From: Megalonaias nervosa | Lineage: Eukaryota > Mollusca > Bivalvia > Unionida > Unionidae | Assembly (NCBI GenBank): GCA_016617855.1 | Contig: JAECUM010001106.1 | Span: forward strand, 1 to 64,000 | Length of the DNA: 64,000 nucleotides | Direction of reading: 5' to 3' | Shown here: one piece after another, positions 1 through 11,400 of the stretch | How positions within the stretch are numbered: the stretch's first letter is position 1 | Layout: each line of letters opens with the position of its first letter | Position numbers and translations under genes: made by a program | Notes under the pieces: model-generated | Database searches by the model: none | Seen by the model: only the letters and a program-made list of their open reading frames with translations | Told to the model about the DNA's origin: nothing

Positions 1-620
1 TATTTGGGCTTTTTTCCCCTTTGTTGTTGTCTCCTAGGCTGAATCCAGATACTGTGCTTGGAGACTATAAACCTGTGGTCAGTCAAGCATTTTTCACTTT
101 CCATGGCCTTTGTCACTCATACATTTGCTGTGTATTCTCCTGACAATGATGTTGTCAATGAGATGCCAATGCTTGGAGCATGGGTGCATCCAAGACGGTT
201 TGTTGTAGTTTGGCAGGCAGAAGATCGTGTTGGGGACTAGAAAGCAATGTTCAGTGCATTTCCTCAGTAGGAGGAGGCTTTTGTTGCATCTGACAATGAC
301 ACCTAGCCATGTCTGGTGAGTTTCGCCAGCTTGGACATTGGACATTGAAGACACCAAAGATGATTATCTTGTCTGCCTTCAACACTTCTGCAATAAGAGA
401 CCCTAGGTCTTCATAAAATTTAATAAATAAAATTTGTCTTTCATCTGCACCAACTCTGATACTAAACTCACCTTGTCTGCCTTCAATACTTCTGTTTTAA
501 GGGCCTCCACCTCTTCATAAAATACGTACTTGATCTCATCTGGAATGGTCATGGTGGGTGCACAGGTGCTGATGACGGCTGCACGTCATGCACGTAACAT
601 GGAAGTTAGGGTCCATTATC
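1..620 (-). mobile_element. Non-LTR retrotransposon (LINE) remnant, endonuclease region
   Basis: Read on the minus strand, this encodes decayed pieces of an exonuclease-endonuclease-phosphatase (EEP) domain as found in LINE ORF2. Near 590-540 there is a CAPTMTIPDE stretch resembling the conserved YAPT segment. Near 350-335 there is KADKIIIFGVFN, matching the usual LILGDFN strand with the catalytic D and N region altered. Near 190-130 there is SWMHPCSKHWHLIDNIIVRR, matching the W-x-HP..S...H..IDYI segment of these endonucleases. Below 94 the frame is broken by stops. It looks dead: it has stops, and a piece of the reading frame is duplicated (about 350-440 and 465-550). The element probably continues leftward out of the window. 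The superfamily (CR1/Jockey-like) is inferred only. Confidence 0.75.
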
Positions 621-908
621 AATGACTGTGTCATGTACTGAATAGCAGCATAGTGATAAGTGTTTTCTACTGATGCTTCAAAATAGTGAGAACTGTGTAT
701 ATACTAAATTGTGGTATAGTAGGAATGATCAAATTTGGTGAAACAATCATTTTAAAAAGGAAAAGAGATGTAACATTAAGCTTAATCTTGTTTTCTTACT
801 GACAAGCATTGAAAAACCAATTCAAATAAAATGGTTTCAATTTAGTCAAGAGATCAACAGCAGTATAGCCTTATTTCTGGAACTGTGTTATAACAAAACA
901 TGTTACAA

Positions 909-909
909 T

Positions 910-989
<80 letters not shown>
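909..989. repeat. Compound microsatellite (GCAC)n(CA)n
   Basis: A run of about ten GCAC tetramers passes directly into a CA dinucleotide run. It is a simple-sequence repeat with no coding value. Confidence 0.97.
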
Positions 990-1594
990 GAGTGAAACTC
1001 CTGAAAACCAAACCCTTAGTATAGCGGAATCCCCTCAGGACTGAAATATTTTTGAATCTCCAATTCTTCCTTTTCTCCTTCTTTGATATTATCCTCTTTT
1101 CCCAGTAAACTCAACTCTGAATACTGAAGCCAGTTCTGGTCCTAAATTCAAGATTTCCATTAAATTAGACCACTTCCTCCTGTTAACTACTGAGCATTGA
1201 AACCATTTCTGATATTCTTCAACAAAACAAGATTTTAAATTAGTTACTGTTGTACACATACTGGATGTCAGTATGGCACCATTTTCATTTAGGATGAAGA
1301 AGACATCATTAGAAGTCTTTTGATGCAAACCCCGCGTCATAATGATCATCCATTCAGGGGAGTCATGACTACAAGAATTTTAAGACAGTCATTGTGGCAG
1401 TCATATTGGATGTACAAAACTGGCACCGTTTTCATTTAGGAACAACTAGGTATCATAAAAAATCTATTGGTGAAAACCCCTTGTTTGTGAAGAAGAGATA
1501 CCAATATTTTCAAAATATATATCATAGTGACCATATTGACATTAAGTCATTTTCATTAAGGACCAACTAGACACCATAAGAACTCTTTTGATAT

Positions 1595-2439
1595 GGTTAT
1601 GTATATCTATATTTTCTGTAACTTCCAGTATAATATTTACATAATTTTTATTCATGGTCGTAAACTGTATAGAATATTTCTGTTTTTAAACTGTGTATTT
1701 TGGCTCTGTACAAAACACAAATCATGTAGGATCTATAAATAGTTGACATACGTGTTGACAATTAGTAATAATAATCATAATAATAAGACTTAAAATGGCA
1801 CCTATGGCATAGTTTCTCAGTGACTGAAGGGACATGGAAGTTTTAAGAAGAATTCTGTGGCTTGCATGAGGTCATGTGAATATAGTTTTTCGTGACTTAG
1901 TACACTGTAAATCCATAGTGTATTTTGTCATATGGGATCCATTGCGAAATACAATCACAATTTACAATGCATATAAGGAGAAAGTTAAACATTCAGTTTC
2001 ATTCTGATTTCTGGAGCCATTCACACTTTTTGTGTTCCTGATGTAAGTCTACACACATATTTTATGTTGTACTTAGATATTTTTTGAGAGGAAAACATTT
2101 GTTTGGACTGTTCAGTGGTGACAGAAAGTACTCTTTATTTGGACAATAATATTATTCTGGAACTGTTAAAAATTATTCAAAAGAATTCTGGACAATGCCG
2201 TCACAGTTCTTGGAGGACCAGTACATTTCCGGTATTGAAATTATATGGGACTTTTCATTCGTTTAGGACTTTCAAAGACTTTTATAAGGACAAATTTGGA
2301 TTTACTTCATTATACTGTAAGTTTCTCTCACACTTTTTCATTTATTACTTTAATAATTAAATTATTTGTTGAGTTTTACAAAACTTTTTGGTTTTGCTTC
2401 TTTACTGTTACTTAAGTTAGTGACCACAGAGTCGTAACA
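1595..2439 (+). mobile_element. Putative solo LTR inserted in the 140-bp repeat
   Basis: An ~845-bp block breaks a repeat unit. The unit's left part ends in CTTTTGATAT, the block starts GGTTATGTATAT and ends GAGTCGTAACA, and the unit resumes as ATATCAAAATGAC. A 4-bp ATAT therefore flanks both sides. The 3' part (AAATTATTTGTTGAG then TTTTACAAAACTT) is shared with blocks ending near 11240 and 21679. Similar length, TG(T)TA..TAACA-like ends and 4-bp flanking repeats suggest a solo LTR of a Gypsy-like element. No gag/pol is present, so the class is inferred. Confidence 0.45.
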
Positions 2440-2574
2440 ATATCAAAATGACTTTCCATTTAAGAATAGTAGCAAAAACAAAATTTTGAAGAAGGCAATA
2501 TATTGGACATCAATCAGTACCATTTTAATTTAGGATCAACAAATCATTTTGAGTCTTTTAGTGAAAACCCCATC

Positions 2575-2675
2575 TGATTTGAGAATTTATTCTGGAGATC
2601 TGATTTAAGAATTCATTCAGGAGATCTGTTTTAAGAATTCATTCAGGAGATCTGATTTAAGAATTTATTCTGGAG
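2575..2675. repeat. 26-bp tandem repeat
   Basis: A 26-bp unit, GATCTGATTTAAGAATTCAT plus TCAGGA, is repeated with starts at 2597, 2623 and 2649. It is a local expansion inside the 140-bp repeat array. Confidence 0.85.
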
Positions 2676-2686
2676 AAGTAATGGCG

Positions 2687-2937
2687 ACAAGATTTTCAAC
2701 CTGTGGCAGCCATATAAGACATCAGATCAATAACAAGATTTTCAAGCTGGCCACTGTGGCAGCTGTATCAGACATTAGATCAATAGCAAGATTTTCAAGC
2801 TGGCCACTGTGGCAGCCATATCAGACATCAGATCAATAACAAGATTTTCAAGCTGGCCACTGTGGCAGCCATATCAGGATTTTCAAGCTGGCCACTTTGG
2901 CAGCCATATCAGACATCAGATCAATAACATTTTCATT
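2687..2937. repeat. 53-bp tandem repeat
   Basis: The unit holding CAAGATTTTCAAGCTGGCCA and GACATCAGATCAATAA recurs with starts at 2689, 2733, 2787 and 2840, plus a shorter copy near 2878. It is an amplified sub-segment of the 140-bp unit. Confidence 0.85.
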
Positions 2938-3735
2938 TAGGGCTAACTAGACATCATAAGAAGTCTTCTGATGAAAACATGTGTCAATATTACTTTATAG
3001 TCATGAGAAGTAGTGATAACAAGATTTTTAAAATGGACATTGCTGCAGCCATAATGGACCTCACATCAGCACCATTTTCATTTCGGATCAACTAGACATC
3101 ATAAGAAGTCTTTTGTGGCAACCTCATGCTGATAAGACCATCCAATCAGGAGAAGCACCAATAACAAGATTATCAAGATGGATTCTGAGGTGGCCATATT
3201 GTAAGTCATATCAACACCATTATCATTTAAGACCAACCAGATATCATAAGAAGTCTTTAAGCGAAAACCCTATGTCAATATGTCTTTCTGTTCAGATGGA
3301 GTCATGAAAACAAGATTTTCTAGATAGCAGCTGTGGTGGCCATATTGGATCAGCACCATTTTTATTTAGGACCAGCTAGACATCATAAGAAGTCTTTTAG
3401 TGAAAATTCCATGCTGATATGACCATCCACGTAAGAGGTGTAGTAATAACAAGATTTTCAAGATAGCTGCAGTGGCAGCCATGCTGGATAACATATTGGC
3501 ATGAGTTTCATTTAGGTCCTACTAGACATCATACAAAGCCTTTTAGTCAAAAGCCCATTTTGATATGACTATGCATTCAGAAGAAGTAGCAATAACAAAA
3601 TTTTCACTGTGGTGGTCATACTCTATGTATCATCAGCATCAGTTTCGTTTTGGATCAACTAGACCATGCAATAAGTGTGTTGTGAAGTTTCATAGCAATC
3701 CTCAGAGTGGTTTAGGAGGAGCATCAGTAACAAAT

Positions 3736-3957
3736 TTACCATCTATACTAACCTATAAGTTGAGACCAACTGCAAACTGCACAGACCCAGATCTGCTGTC
3801 ACATAATGCACCAGCAGATCTGGGCCTGTGCAGTCTGTTAGGAGTAGTCAGTAGAACAAACAACATAGACCCTGATCTGCAGGTGCATTATGCTATGGCA
3901 GATCAGGATCTTCGTTGTTTGCAGTTGGTCTCGACTTATAAGCGAGTATATACGTTA
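3736..3957 (+). mobile_element. Double-hairpin MITE, copy 1
   Basis: This ~222-bp non-coding element has long imperfect terminal inverted repeats. The left end reads CCATCTATACT..CTATAAG..GAGACCAACTGCAAAC, and the right end reads GTTTGCAGTTGGTCTCGAC..TTATAAGCGAGTATATACG. Between them lie two internal palindromes. The first pairs 776-798 of this kilobase (3776-3798) with 3812-3834 at 22 of 23 positions. The second lies around 3866-3912 (CCTGATCTGC / GCAGATCAGG). A TTA occurs at both edges. The same element is recognisable near 4768, 15351, 17346, 38425, 57380 and 61812. It has no transposase; the mobilising superfamily is unknown. Confidence 0.8.
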
Positions 3958-4029
3958 ATTTGTTTTCATTCACATGTCAAGATTCAGAAAAACCAGCTAA
4001 GCATTGTATGACTGAACAATCCTTTCAGG

Positions 4030-4520
4030 ATAAAATTAGTCTGAACAGTGAGTATAAAATTGTCCCAAAAACCTACATTGAAGAAATTAGTGGGATCATT
4101 TGACATAGGAGCATCTACTGTTTCAGATATTCTAAAGAAAATAGAATTCTACTGGAATGAATTTGAAAGAAACAGTGATGCAAACAGGTGTCCTTTCAAC
4201 AATTCCTGCAAATCTGACAAACTGAAAGATCCAGTGGTTAGCCAGGCTAGGACCATAAACATTCCAATCGCAGACCCTGTAATCAAGGAAAAGGTTAGTG
4301 GTACTACCCAAGAAATAGCAAGTTTGGACTTCAAAAGATCCAATGGATCATTGAAAAACATTCTACTCTATAAAGGATTCACAGTCAGTGGTGAGAGTGG
4401 GGGTGTTGATACGGAAGAATATTGAGAGAGAAATACCAGAAATTTTATTAGTGATTATACTCCTAACAATGTTTTTAATTGTGATGAAACTGGACTCATT
4501 AAAGTTATAAAAGTAAGTAT
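4030..4520 (+). pseudogene. Degenerate Tigger/pogo-type transposase (CENP-B HTH part)
   Basis: The longest frame (4048-4425, 125 codons) shows a psq/CENP-B-like helix-turn-helix pattern: KKLVGSFDIGASTVSDILKK at about residues 11-30. A second DNA-binding part follows with QARTINIPIADPVIKEK and LDFKRSNGSLKN, which match the ARSQNIPISGPILKEKA and FKASNGWL blocks of Tigger-derived proteins. After a stop and frameshift near 4424, a different frame reads DYTPNNVFNCDETGLIKV, matching the first catalytic Asp block of the pogo DDE domain (..FN.DETGL). The remaining catalytic domain is missing. It is therefore a 3'-truncated, frameshifted transposase, not a host gene. It lies directly after a hairpin MITE, but no terminal repeats link the two. 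Confidence 0.8.
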
Positions 4521-5373
4521 CTCTTTCTTCAAATGTTTATTGTCATGAGGACTGTATTTCTATGTGGAACAACTGTATTTATTCATGCTACAGGATGTAA
4601 TTTTTGGAAGGAACATATGTTGTTCAGCTGTTTATCAAATATTATCCCCCCCCCCACAAAATAGCAGCTTTCTTAACTGTGTGCACTCTAACACACACAG
4701 ACACCAATGTTCTCTCATAATTATAATCTCACCCTCTCTCTCTCATCACATTAGTTGTTGGAATTTTTTTGCACCAGCAGATCTGGGTCTATGCAGATTG
4801 CAGCTCAACTTGACTTATAAGCAAGACTATACAGTACCCCATCTAAACAATATTGTAAAAGACTTTTTACAAAAGATCATTTCTGTAATGTGTACAATCT
4901 GTCAGATATTAAAAGGTTCAAAAGGTTTTTATATGAAAATGTGTAACAAAAATGTCAGCTAGAAAAATAAAAATAAAACAAAAAGTTTGCAACATGGGTT
5001 CTTATAAAAATGATGGGTTACAAAGATAACATTCATGTATGAAGCATCAAGGTGAGAGAAAAATTTGTCTTAAACAAGATACGGTAATTAAAAAGAGTTT
5101 TTTGTCCTATAGGTGTATACTCCTGTTTCTACTGAATCATGGCAAACTTCTGTCTTTGAATCTGTCACATAATTCTCATAATCAAATTTTTTTAGACTCA
5201 CATCCTCAACAAAAATACATATAAAACATCCTAAATGCTGAAAACTCTCTTTAATCTATTAGTGCCTTCCAGTATTTTGTAAATTTTAACAAAATGAACA
5301 AACAGAAGCAATGTCAAATAACAAACGTCACTCAACCATGTGAATAGTGTAAGAGAGATAACTCTGGCTTGAT
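4521..5373. other. Intergenic / AMN1 3' flank
   Basis: This holds the partial hairpin MITE at 4768-4842 and AT-rich sequence. Part next to 5373 should be the AMN1 3' UTR. The only polyadenylation-like signal noticed on the minus strand is ATTAAA (reverse complement at 5250-5255), about 120 bases after the stop. No other gene is seen. Confidence 0.4.
4768..4842 (+). mobile_element. Double-hairpin MITE, partial copy
   Basis: This is a right-hand fragment only. It has GCACCAGCAGATCTGGGTCT, then TGCAGATTGCAG, then the terminal part CTTGACTTATAAGCAAGACT and ATACAG. The left half is missing, and the middle appears deleted so that the first palindrome arm joins the right terminus. Confidence 0.65.
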
Positions 5374-5453
5374 TCAGTATATTGTCCATGTAACTTGTTT
5401 CATGGGATTTGCCCTGCCAATGGTAAGCTCCTCAAGTGCCTGTCTGGATTGTT
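5374..5453 (-). CDS. AMN1: AMN1 coding exon 7 (last) with stop
   Basis: This is 80 bases: two bases finishing codon 244, then residues 245-269 and TGA at 5376-5374. The acceptor is CCTTTGCAG. It encodes SRQALEELT and ends in MKQVTWTIY, the conserved C-terminus of AMN1 proteins. Confidence 0.92.
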
Positions 5454-8400
5454 CTGCAAAGGAAAATAGCAAGAATTTAATGAAATGAAGGACTGAATTA
5501 AAAAGAAACATGTTAACAAATTTAAGGTTTGACACTAGTAATCAGTTAGTCTGGGTCACCAAGCTCCTTCAGTTTTCATCACCATGCAACAGAAACTAAA
5601 CGAGGTTACACAATAAGAATGAAGAAACACAGAATTGAACCACACATCTGGGTAATCAGCCTTCTCATCAGCTGTTTGCATCTGGCTCAAAAGCTTTACT
5701 TTTACAAATTTTAACACTCTATCGATCAACTTCTACAACACTCTCTTTTGGTTAAATTGTTGCATTCAATTTGCCTTGTAAATTAAATTTTAAGCAAGCA
5801 ACTTCAACGGATAACGAGAAAGCTGGGTGAAAGAAGGTGCTTTGTGCAATTCCAATAATGGGAATGTGAAACATAAAACATAATTTCTTACCATTATGCT
5901 AAACATAACTTGAATTTTTACTTTCAAAAGAATGTTAGAACAATTTAAATTAACTGGTGTTAATGTCAACAACATGTATACTCTGACATAAACATTTGAT
6001 AACACACACCATATCCAGATTAGACCCAAAAATATCCTATCAATGAATACAGTCTGCATGGGGAAACAATACTTAGCTACCATCCCATTTCCATCCCACT
6101 GTCGATAGCTGCAAATTTTCTATGACAATACTGTCTGGGCTGGCTGAGAATAGTAATCAACATTAAAAAATTAGTGGCAAAGACACTTAAAAACTTAAAC
6201 TGGCCTATGTGAGACTAAGTAGTTATCATTCTGTAGATGGCAGATTCTTCTTGGATTCCTGGATACTTTCATATCGAAAGTAACCTCAACAATTATGAAC
6301 AATGGAAAACTCAAAAAACATTTTAGGTCTGGAGCATTTTCAGTTTTCGAACCTATTGTGTCCTTAATTAATCGTTCTCTTGGCCAAAGGTGCCATCTGT
6401 TGAATTGTTATGTAATCGGTTGGCCAGGCATGGAATTGCCCAACTGAGTAAGGAAAATATAATTTACCATATCTACATTATGTCTTGGGATAATAATTTT
6501 TTTTCCTTCTACCAAACCTTAGGAACCCCTGAAATTTAAAACTGTCCCAAATCTGTTGAAAAATGGATATTAATGACTCTCCATCCTGCCTGCCTAATGC
6601 TAATATAGAAATAAATTTTAAAAAATGTAATAAGTATCTTATCCTTCTTTCTTTGGATAGTTTTTTTCTCTTTGTGTTTTTACAAATTAATCCAAATACA
6701 CAAGGAAACAAGTTAAAGATTGGCAGGAAATATGGGTCATGCTCTGACCTATGCAGACATTACAAAAAGTGTATTGCCTCTAATGTGCTTGAAAAATGAC
6801 CATTCTAAAGTGATTCTTTTAAGCTATAGGTTACTGTCTAAATCATAAAGTTGTTCAGTGGTCGATTTTCAGGTTTATGACAGTAACCATTCTGCATATC
6901 ATGACAGTTAATGCTTCTGAAATTGTTCAGTTAGCATTTTGTGGATGTAAGTGGCCTTGCCTAAACTAAGCACTCAGAGAAATGCAGTTATCATACTCCA
7001 AGCATTATATCTCCCTCAAACTGATCAAATACAAACACATTCAGAATTTAGCAGTTGTGATGTGCTCCAAGTAGTACAGTTATTACAGAAGCAATGTTAG
7101 TACAAAAGATGGCTGAATAGTGAACCCAGACGTTTACTCAACCAGTAAGTAGACCTTTTCAAGCAAGTGACTACATATTTCAATGCCTTATTTCAAAGTG
7201 CATTAAAAGATAAGTAAAGAAAAAGGTACATAATAAAAAAATGATTTGAGACCTTAACCTTGCATATAAAATAATGACAGTGATATGAGATGTCATCAAA
7301 ATGAGAAGCATACAAGTACCGTGGTTCAACCCTGTACATTGTTGTTTTTGTTGTTGTTATAGGGTTTAACGCCAATTTTCAGCACAAGATACACTGTACA
7401 TGGTGGCTAGTATAAATGGTGGAGGAAGAACCTGGGAAAACCCCAGAAAGAACCACTGACCCACGAGAAGCTACCAGCAAGCTTTCTCACATACCCACAT
7501 TGGCCCAGCCCGAGACTCGAACCCACACAGACAAAGGTGAGATGGCAGTGATCTGCAACGGTAATCACTTTAGACCAATCGGTCACTTAGGGCCCCCCAA
7601 CCCTGTACATCACACAGCTTTTAAGATATAAAACTGAAACAAAGGAAACCTTAAAATATTGACCTGTGACCTTAACCATAAAAATAAAACCACAAAAGAT
7701 TTAATGCAACATGTTCATGTGACAGTTTCTGTTTTGGTTGGTTTTATTTATATTTTTAACCTATTACTGGTTTATACTGTGCCAAAGAAATGGAAGCTTA
7801 TTGCCTTTCCCAAGGATACACCATGTCAGCTGAGATAATGTTGCTTCCTTTAATATCATGACATAATTACACCAAGCTTCATCCATTTATCTTAAACATC
7901 TCTTAGGTTAGAAGGCAGAAGGGCAAATGTGATTGAAACCTAAAATTTAGAACTGTGACCTTCATTTACAATCAAACTTTCTAAAATGAAAATTGCCAGA
8001 TTTCAAGAATCTGATATGCAATTGCTGGTTTTAATAAAATATAAATGCAAATGGCAGTTTTTAAGAAATAGATATGCAAATTATTGAGTAGAGCATAGTC
8101 CATATTTCTGAAGAGGTCATTTATGCCCAACCTACCTGTAATTTTAGGGCACCCATGGAAGAGAAGAATGGATATTTTGGGGCAGAACTGTAACACTGCT
8201 TCCACTGCTTCATCGGTCAACTCTCTACAGCCATCCATGTGAATTTCCTAATAGTTAGAAAGAATTCATGGGAATCAGAGCTCTCTGTTGAACCATATTA
8301 TGTTTGGAGTTTTTTAAACAGTGAAGAAATTTGGTCTAAGAATGATATCATGTAAATAAATTTTCTCAAAATTTCTCAAAAATAACCTCCCTAGACCTGC

Positions 8401-11400
8401 AATCACCGAAACACAACTCACCAAAAACAAGGGCATGTCTTTTAGAGGGGATGAAATCAACAACATTTTACAACTGCAAAAAATATCAGCTATACTGTTT
8501 TGCAACTGACAACGGAAGTCCTGACCACCCTTTCATAAGGCATCTGAACTTGAGTAAAATGACTCAACTAAATTTTTCATCACTGGATAAAATGTTCAAA
8601 AGCCTGTTGTTAAACATGGGTCAAGCACAATTTTAAGTTTTCTGTTTTAAGGTAACATGGTCTGAAAATTTTACCTGAGCATGCATTCAGACTTGACACC
8701 CTTTATGACAGTCAGGCCAGGCAATGCAAGTTTCATGTCCACATACAGTGATGTCTCAGAAATATTGCTCATCAACATGCAAAGTCTTTGAAGTGGTGCA
8801 TACCAAGTATATCACAGTAACCAGGTTTTGGTGGTAGAGTTTAGATCTCTTTGGAATAAAAGTACCAGTCATGCTTCATGACTATACACGCAGAAGTGTT
8901 GAAGAAAATGAGTACAGATAGGTGTAAAACAAAATATCAACAAAATTGACAATGATGACAACAAGTTTTGCACAAGTAATTCATACATTCCACAAATGTC
9001 TCTTAGGCAAATGAAAAATTTTAAATTGGAGGAAGCTGCAGATGCCTGTCCTATTGTGTGATTTAAAGCACAGTCTAGATTGTAAGAATTAATTGACTTG
9101 TGCCAAAAAAACGACAAACAAAATTTTATCATAATCCAGGATTTTAAAAAATGTTATCTAGTCACTTGCAATGAAGGACAAGTGACTTGGAACTTATACT
9201 TGTCCTGCATAAATACTCTCATCCTATACTTATGTATAAAACTGAAGCTTCCTCTTTGATGGTTTTATTAATGATCTGGCAAGGTCTCTATAATTCAAAC
9301 TTTTCTTATGTCTTTTCATGTCCTAAACACTGTACATATCGACAACTTTTATGATGAAATTTCAAAGATTCTTTCCTTATTTCACCTCTTAACCTAAAAA
9401 TAAGGATGAATTTGAGTATGGTATTGATGGATATTTGCAAAAATACTGACAAAATAGCACAATGGACTTGTCATCATAGTCCAGCTAATTAAATCTGGCA
9501 AACCATGCTTACTGAAGTTTCTCATGTCTTGTACAATTTGAAGAATAACACTACTTCTTAGGCAATTTTTTTCTCTTCTTGTATTTTAGCCTTTATTCAT
9601 TTTTGTTTCATCTCATAGTGCAACACAATAAAAACTTGCTTATGTCAAACATGCCTACTGTTCAAATTGTTATAGGTAACATCAAAATAGCCTTTTGCAA
9701 AGAACAAAATTAACCAATTGGCAAATCAGTCCAAATTGTCTTTAATTTCATTCAATTACAAAATGAACTGTCCTAAATGCAAACTTGTTGGTAACCAGTT
9801 GCTAAAGTTGACACACATAAGACTAAACACAGGTAATAAAGAAGTATTATGAGATATTTATGTAAATGTGAGCTAGGTTAAATGACATCCAATGATCAAG
9901 ATTTAATATCAGATCTGGTTGATAATGACTTGTTGAAAATGGACGCACTTGTAAGCAAACAGCAACAAACAATGTTATTTCTGCCAGTTATGTTATGTCT
10001 GTTGAGACATATTCTTAATAAAGCATGCCAATGATTAGCCATTTTTTTCACATTAACATCTGATAACTTGCTTAAAATTGTAATTGTCCAATTAAGTGAA
10101 CCTGAAAAAGTCACTTGCCCTTCCTCATATATTCATAAACATGAGTGAGCAAGTGAGTGATATTTTTTGACCCTGTATCTATATATAAACATAATGACAG
10201 TAAAATCTTTGATTATAAGGATGACACTTCTCCAGAGTTTTTGATTTTATGGACCAATGAAGTCTACCTAGATTATGCAATTTATTCTGTGTAAATTTAT
10301 GTTATCCATACAGCAAATTAACTGGACACAATCCACGACTCCTGATGAGTCAGAAAAAATTATGTTTTATTGTAATTGTTGTCCTTTTCATGCATCTGGT
10401 AGTCTAAGGTAGCAAAGATGTGATTTTATCTAAAATGATGATGAATGTGATGGTGATGATGGTCTTGGTTATAATGATAATCACAACTCCAGCACTGAAG
10501 ATACTGTTATGTATATTTAATTAGTACTGCATGCTGTTTTTTGTCCATGATTATATGCCATGCATATTTAATTTGTATTGTGTAACTGACCTTTGTTTGT
10601 AATTGAGGGTAGGAGTTGGGCCTACCTAACTAATATCTTTTTTTCATAACCAAAATATTACATAGCTAATTCTTGTATATGATTTTAGATTATGTTTTAA
10701 GACCATTATTAGTTCAAGGTCTAGTTTTTCTTAGAAATTAAGAATGTTCTTGAAGCAAGTTCTTTTTGAATTTGATGGGAAAATTACCCTCATCCTGGTT
10801 CTTTTATTGTGTCTTAGCTTTTCATATAAATATTGTTTACTTCAGAATTACTAATTCCATATCTTAGTATCAGCCTAGGTGGAATCAATTTTAGTGTTCC
10901 GTTGTGAGAATTTAATATATTTATTTAAATCATTCATTGGAATTACAAAGTGAATTATTCTGAATTCATTCAAGGATAGTTTAGATTATATCATTATGAT
11001 ACATCAAGACAGTTGGCACATTAGCACATTTGAAACTATTGACATATCAGCACATTCAAAACTGGAATTCATTCTAAAGACCACAGGAATTCTTTGAGAA
11101 TATTCTATACTTTTGTAGTTGTGATAGAACTTTTAGGACACTTTGGGATTTAACTCACAATACTTTAAGTTGTTTTTTTTAATTTTCACTTTGTATTCTA
11201 GGGCAAAAAATTAATTGTTGAATTTAACAAAACTTGTTGGTTTTAGATAGAAAAAAGCTGAATACTCACATTTAATGACTCTGCACAGCAACCACTTACA
11301 AGAGACACTACCCCATTATCTGTGACCTGAGACAAATGAAAGAAACAAAAAATAAACACATTAGAATAAGTATCTAATATCAGAAAATACAAGAAACAAA

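Larger units (their letters stand above)
1240..3690 (+). repeat. Array of diverged ~140-bp repeat units
   Basis: A unit containing ATTTAGGACCAACTAGACAT then CATAAGAAGTCTTTTG recurs. The CATAAGAAGTC-like core is seen near 1310, 1450, 1577, 2547, 2956, 3101, 3246, 3385 and 3531, so the spacing in the right half is 139-146 bp. Each unit also carries a variant of CCATTCAGGAGAAGTAG and AACAAGATTTTCAAGATGG. The array is interrupted at about 1595-2439 by an unrelated LTR-like insertion. The same family reappears inverted at 62640-63850. There is no coding capacity. It could be a satellite or the internal repeats of a larger element. Confidence 0.8.
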
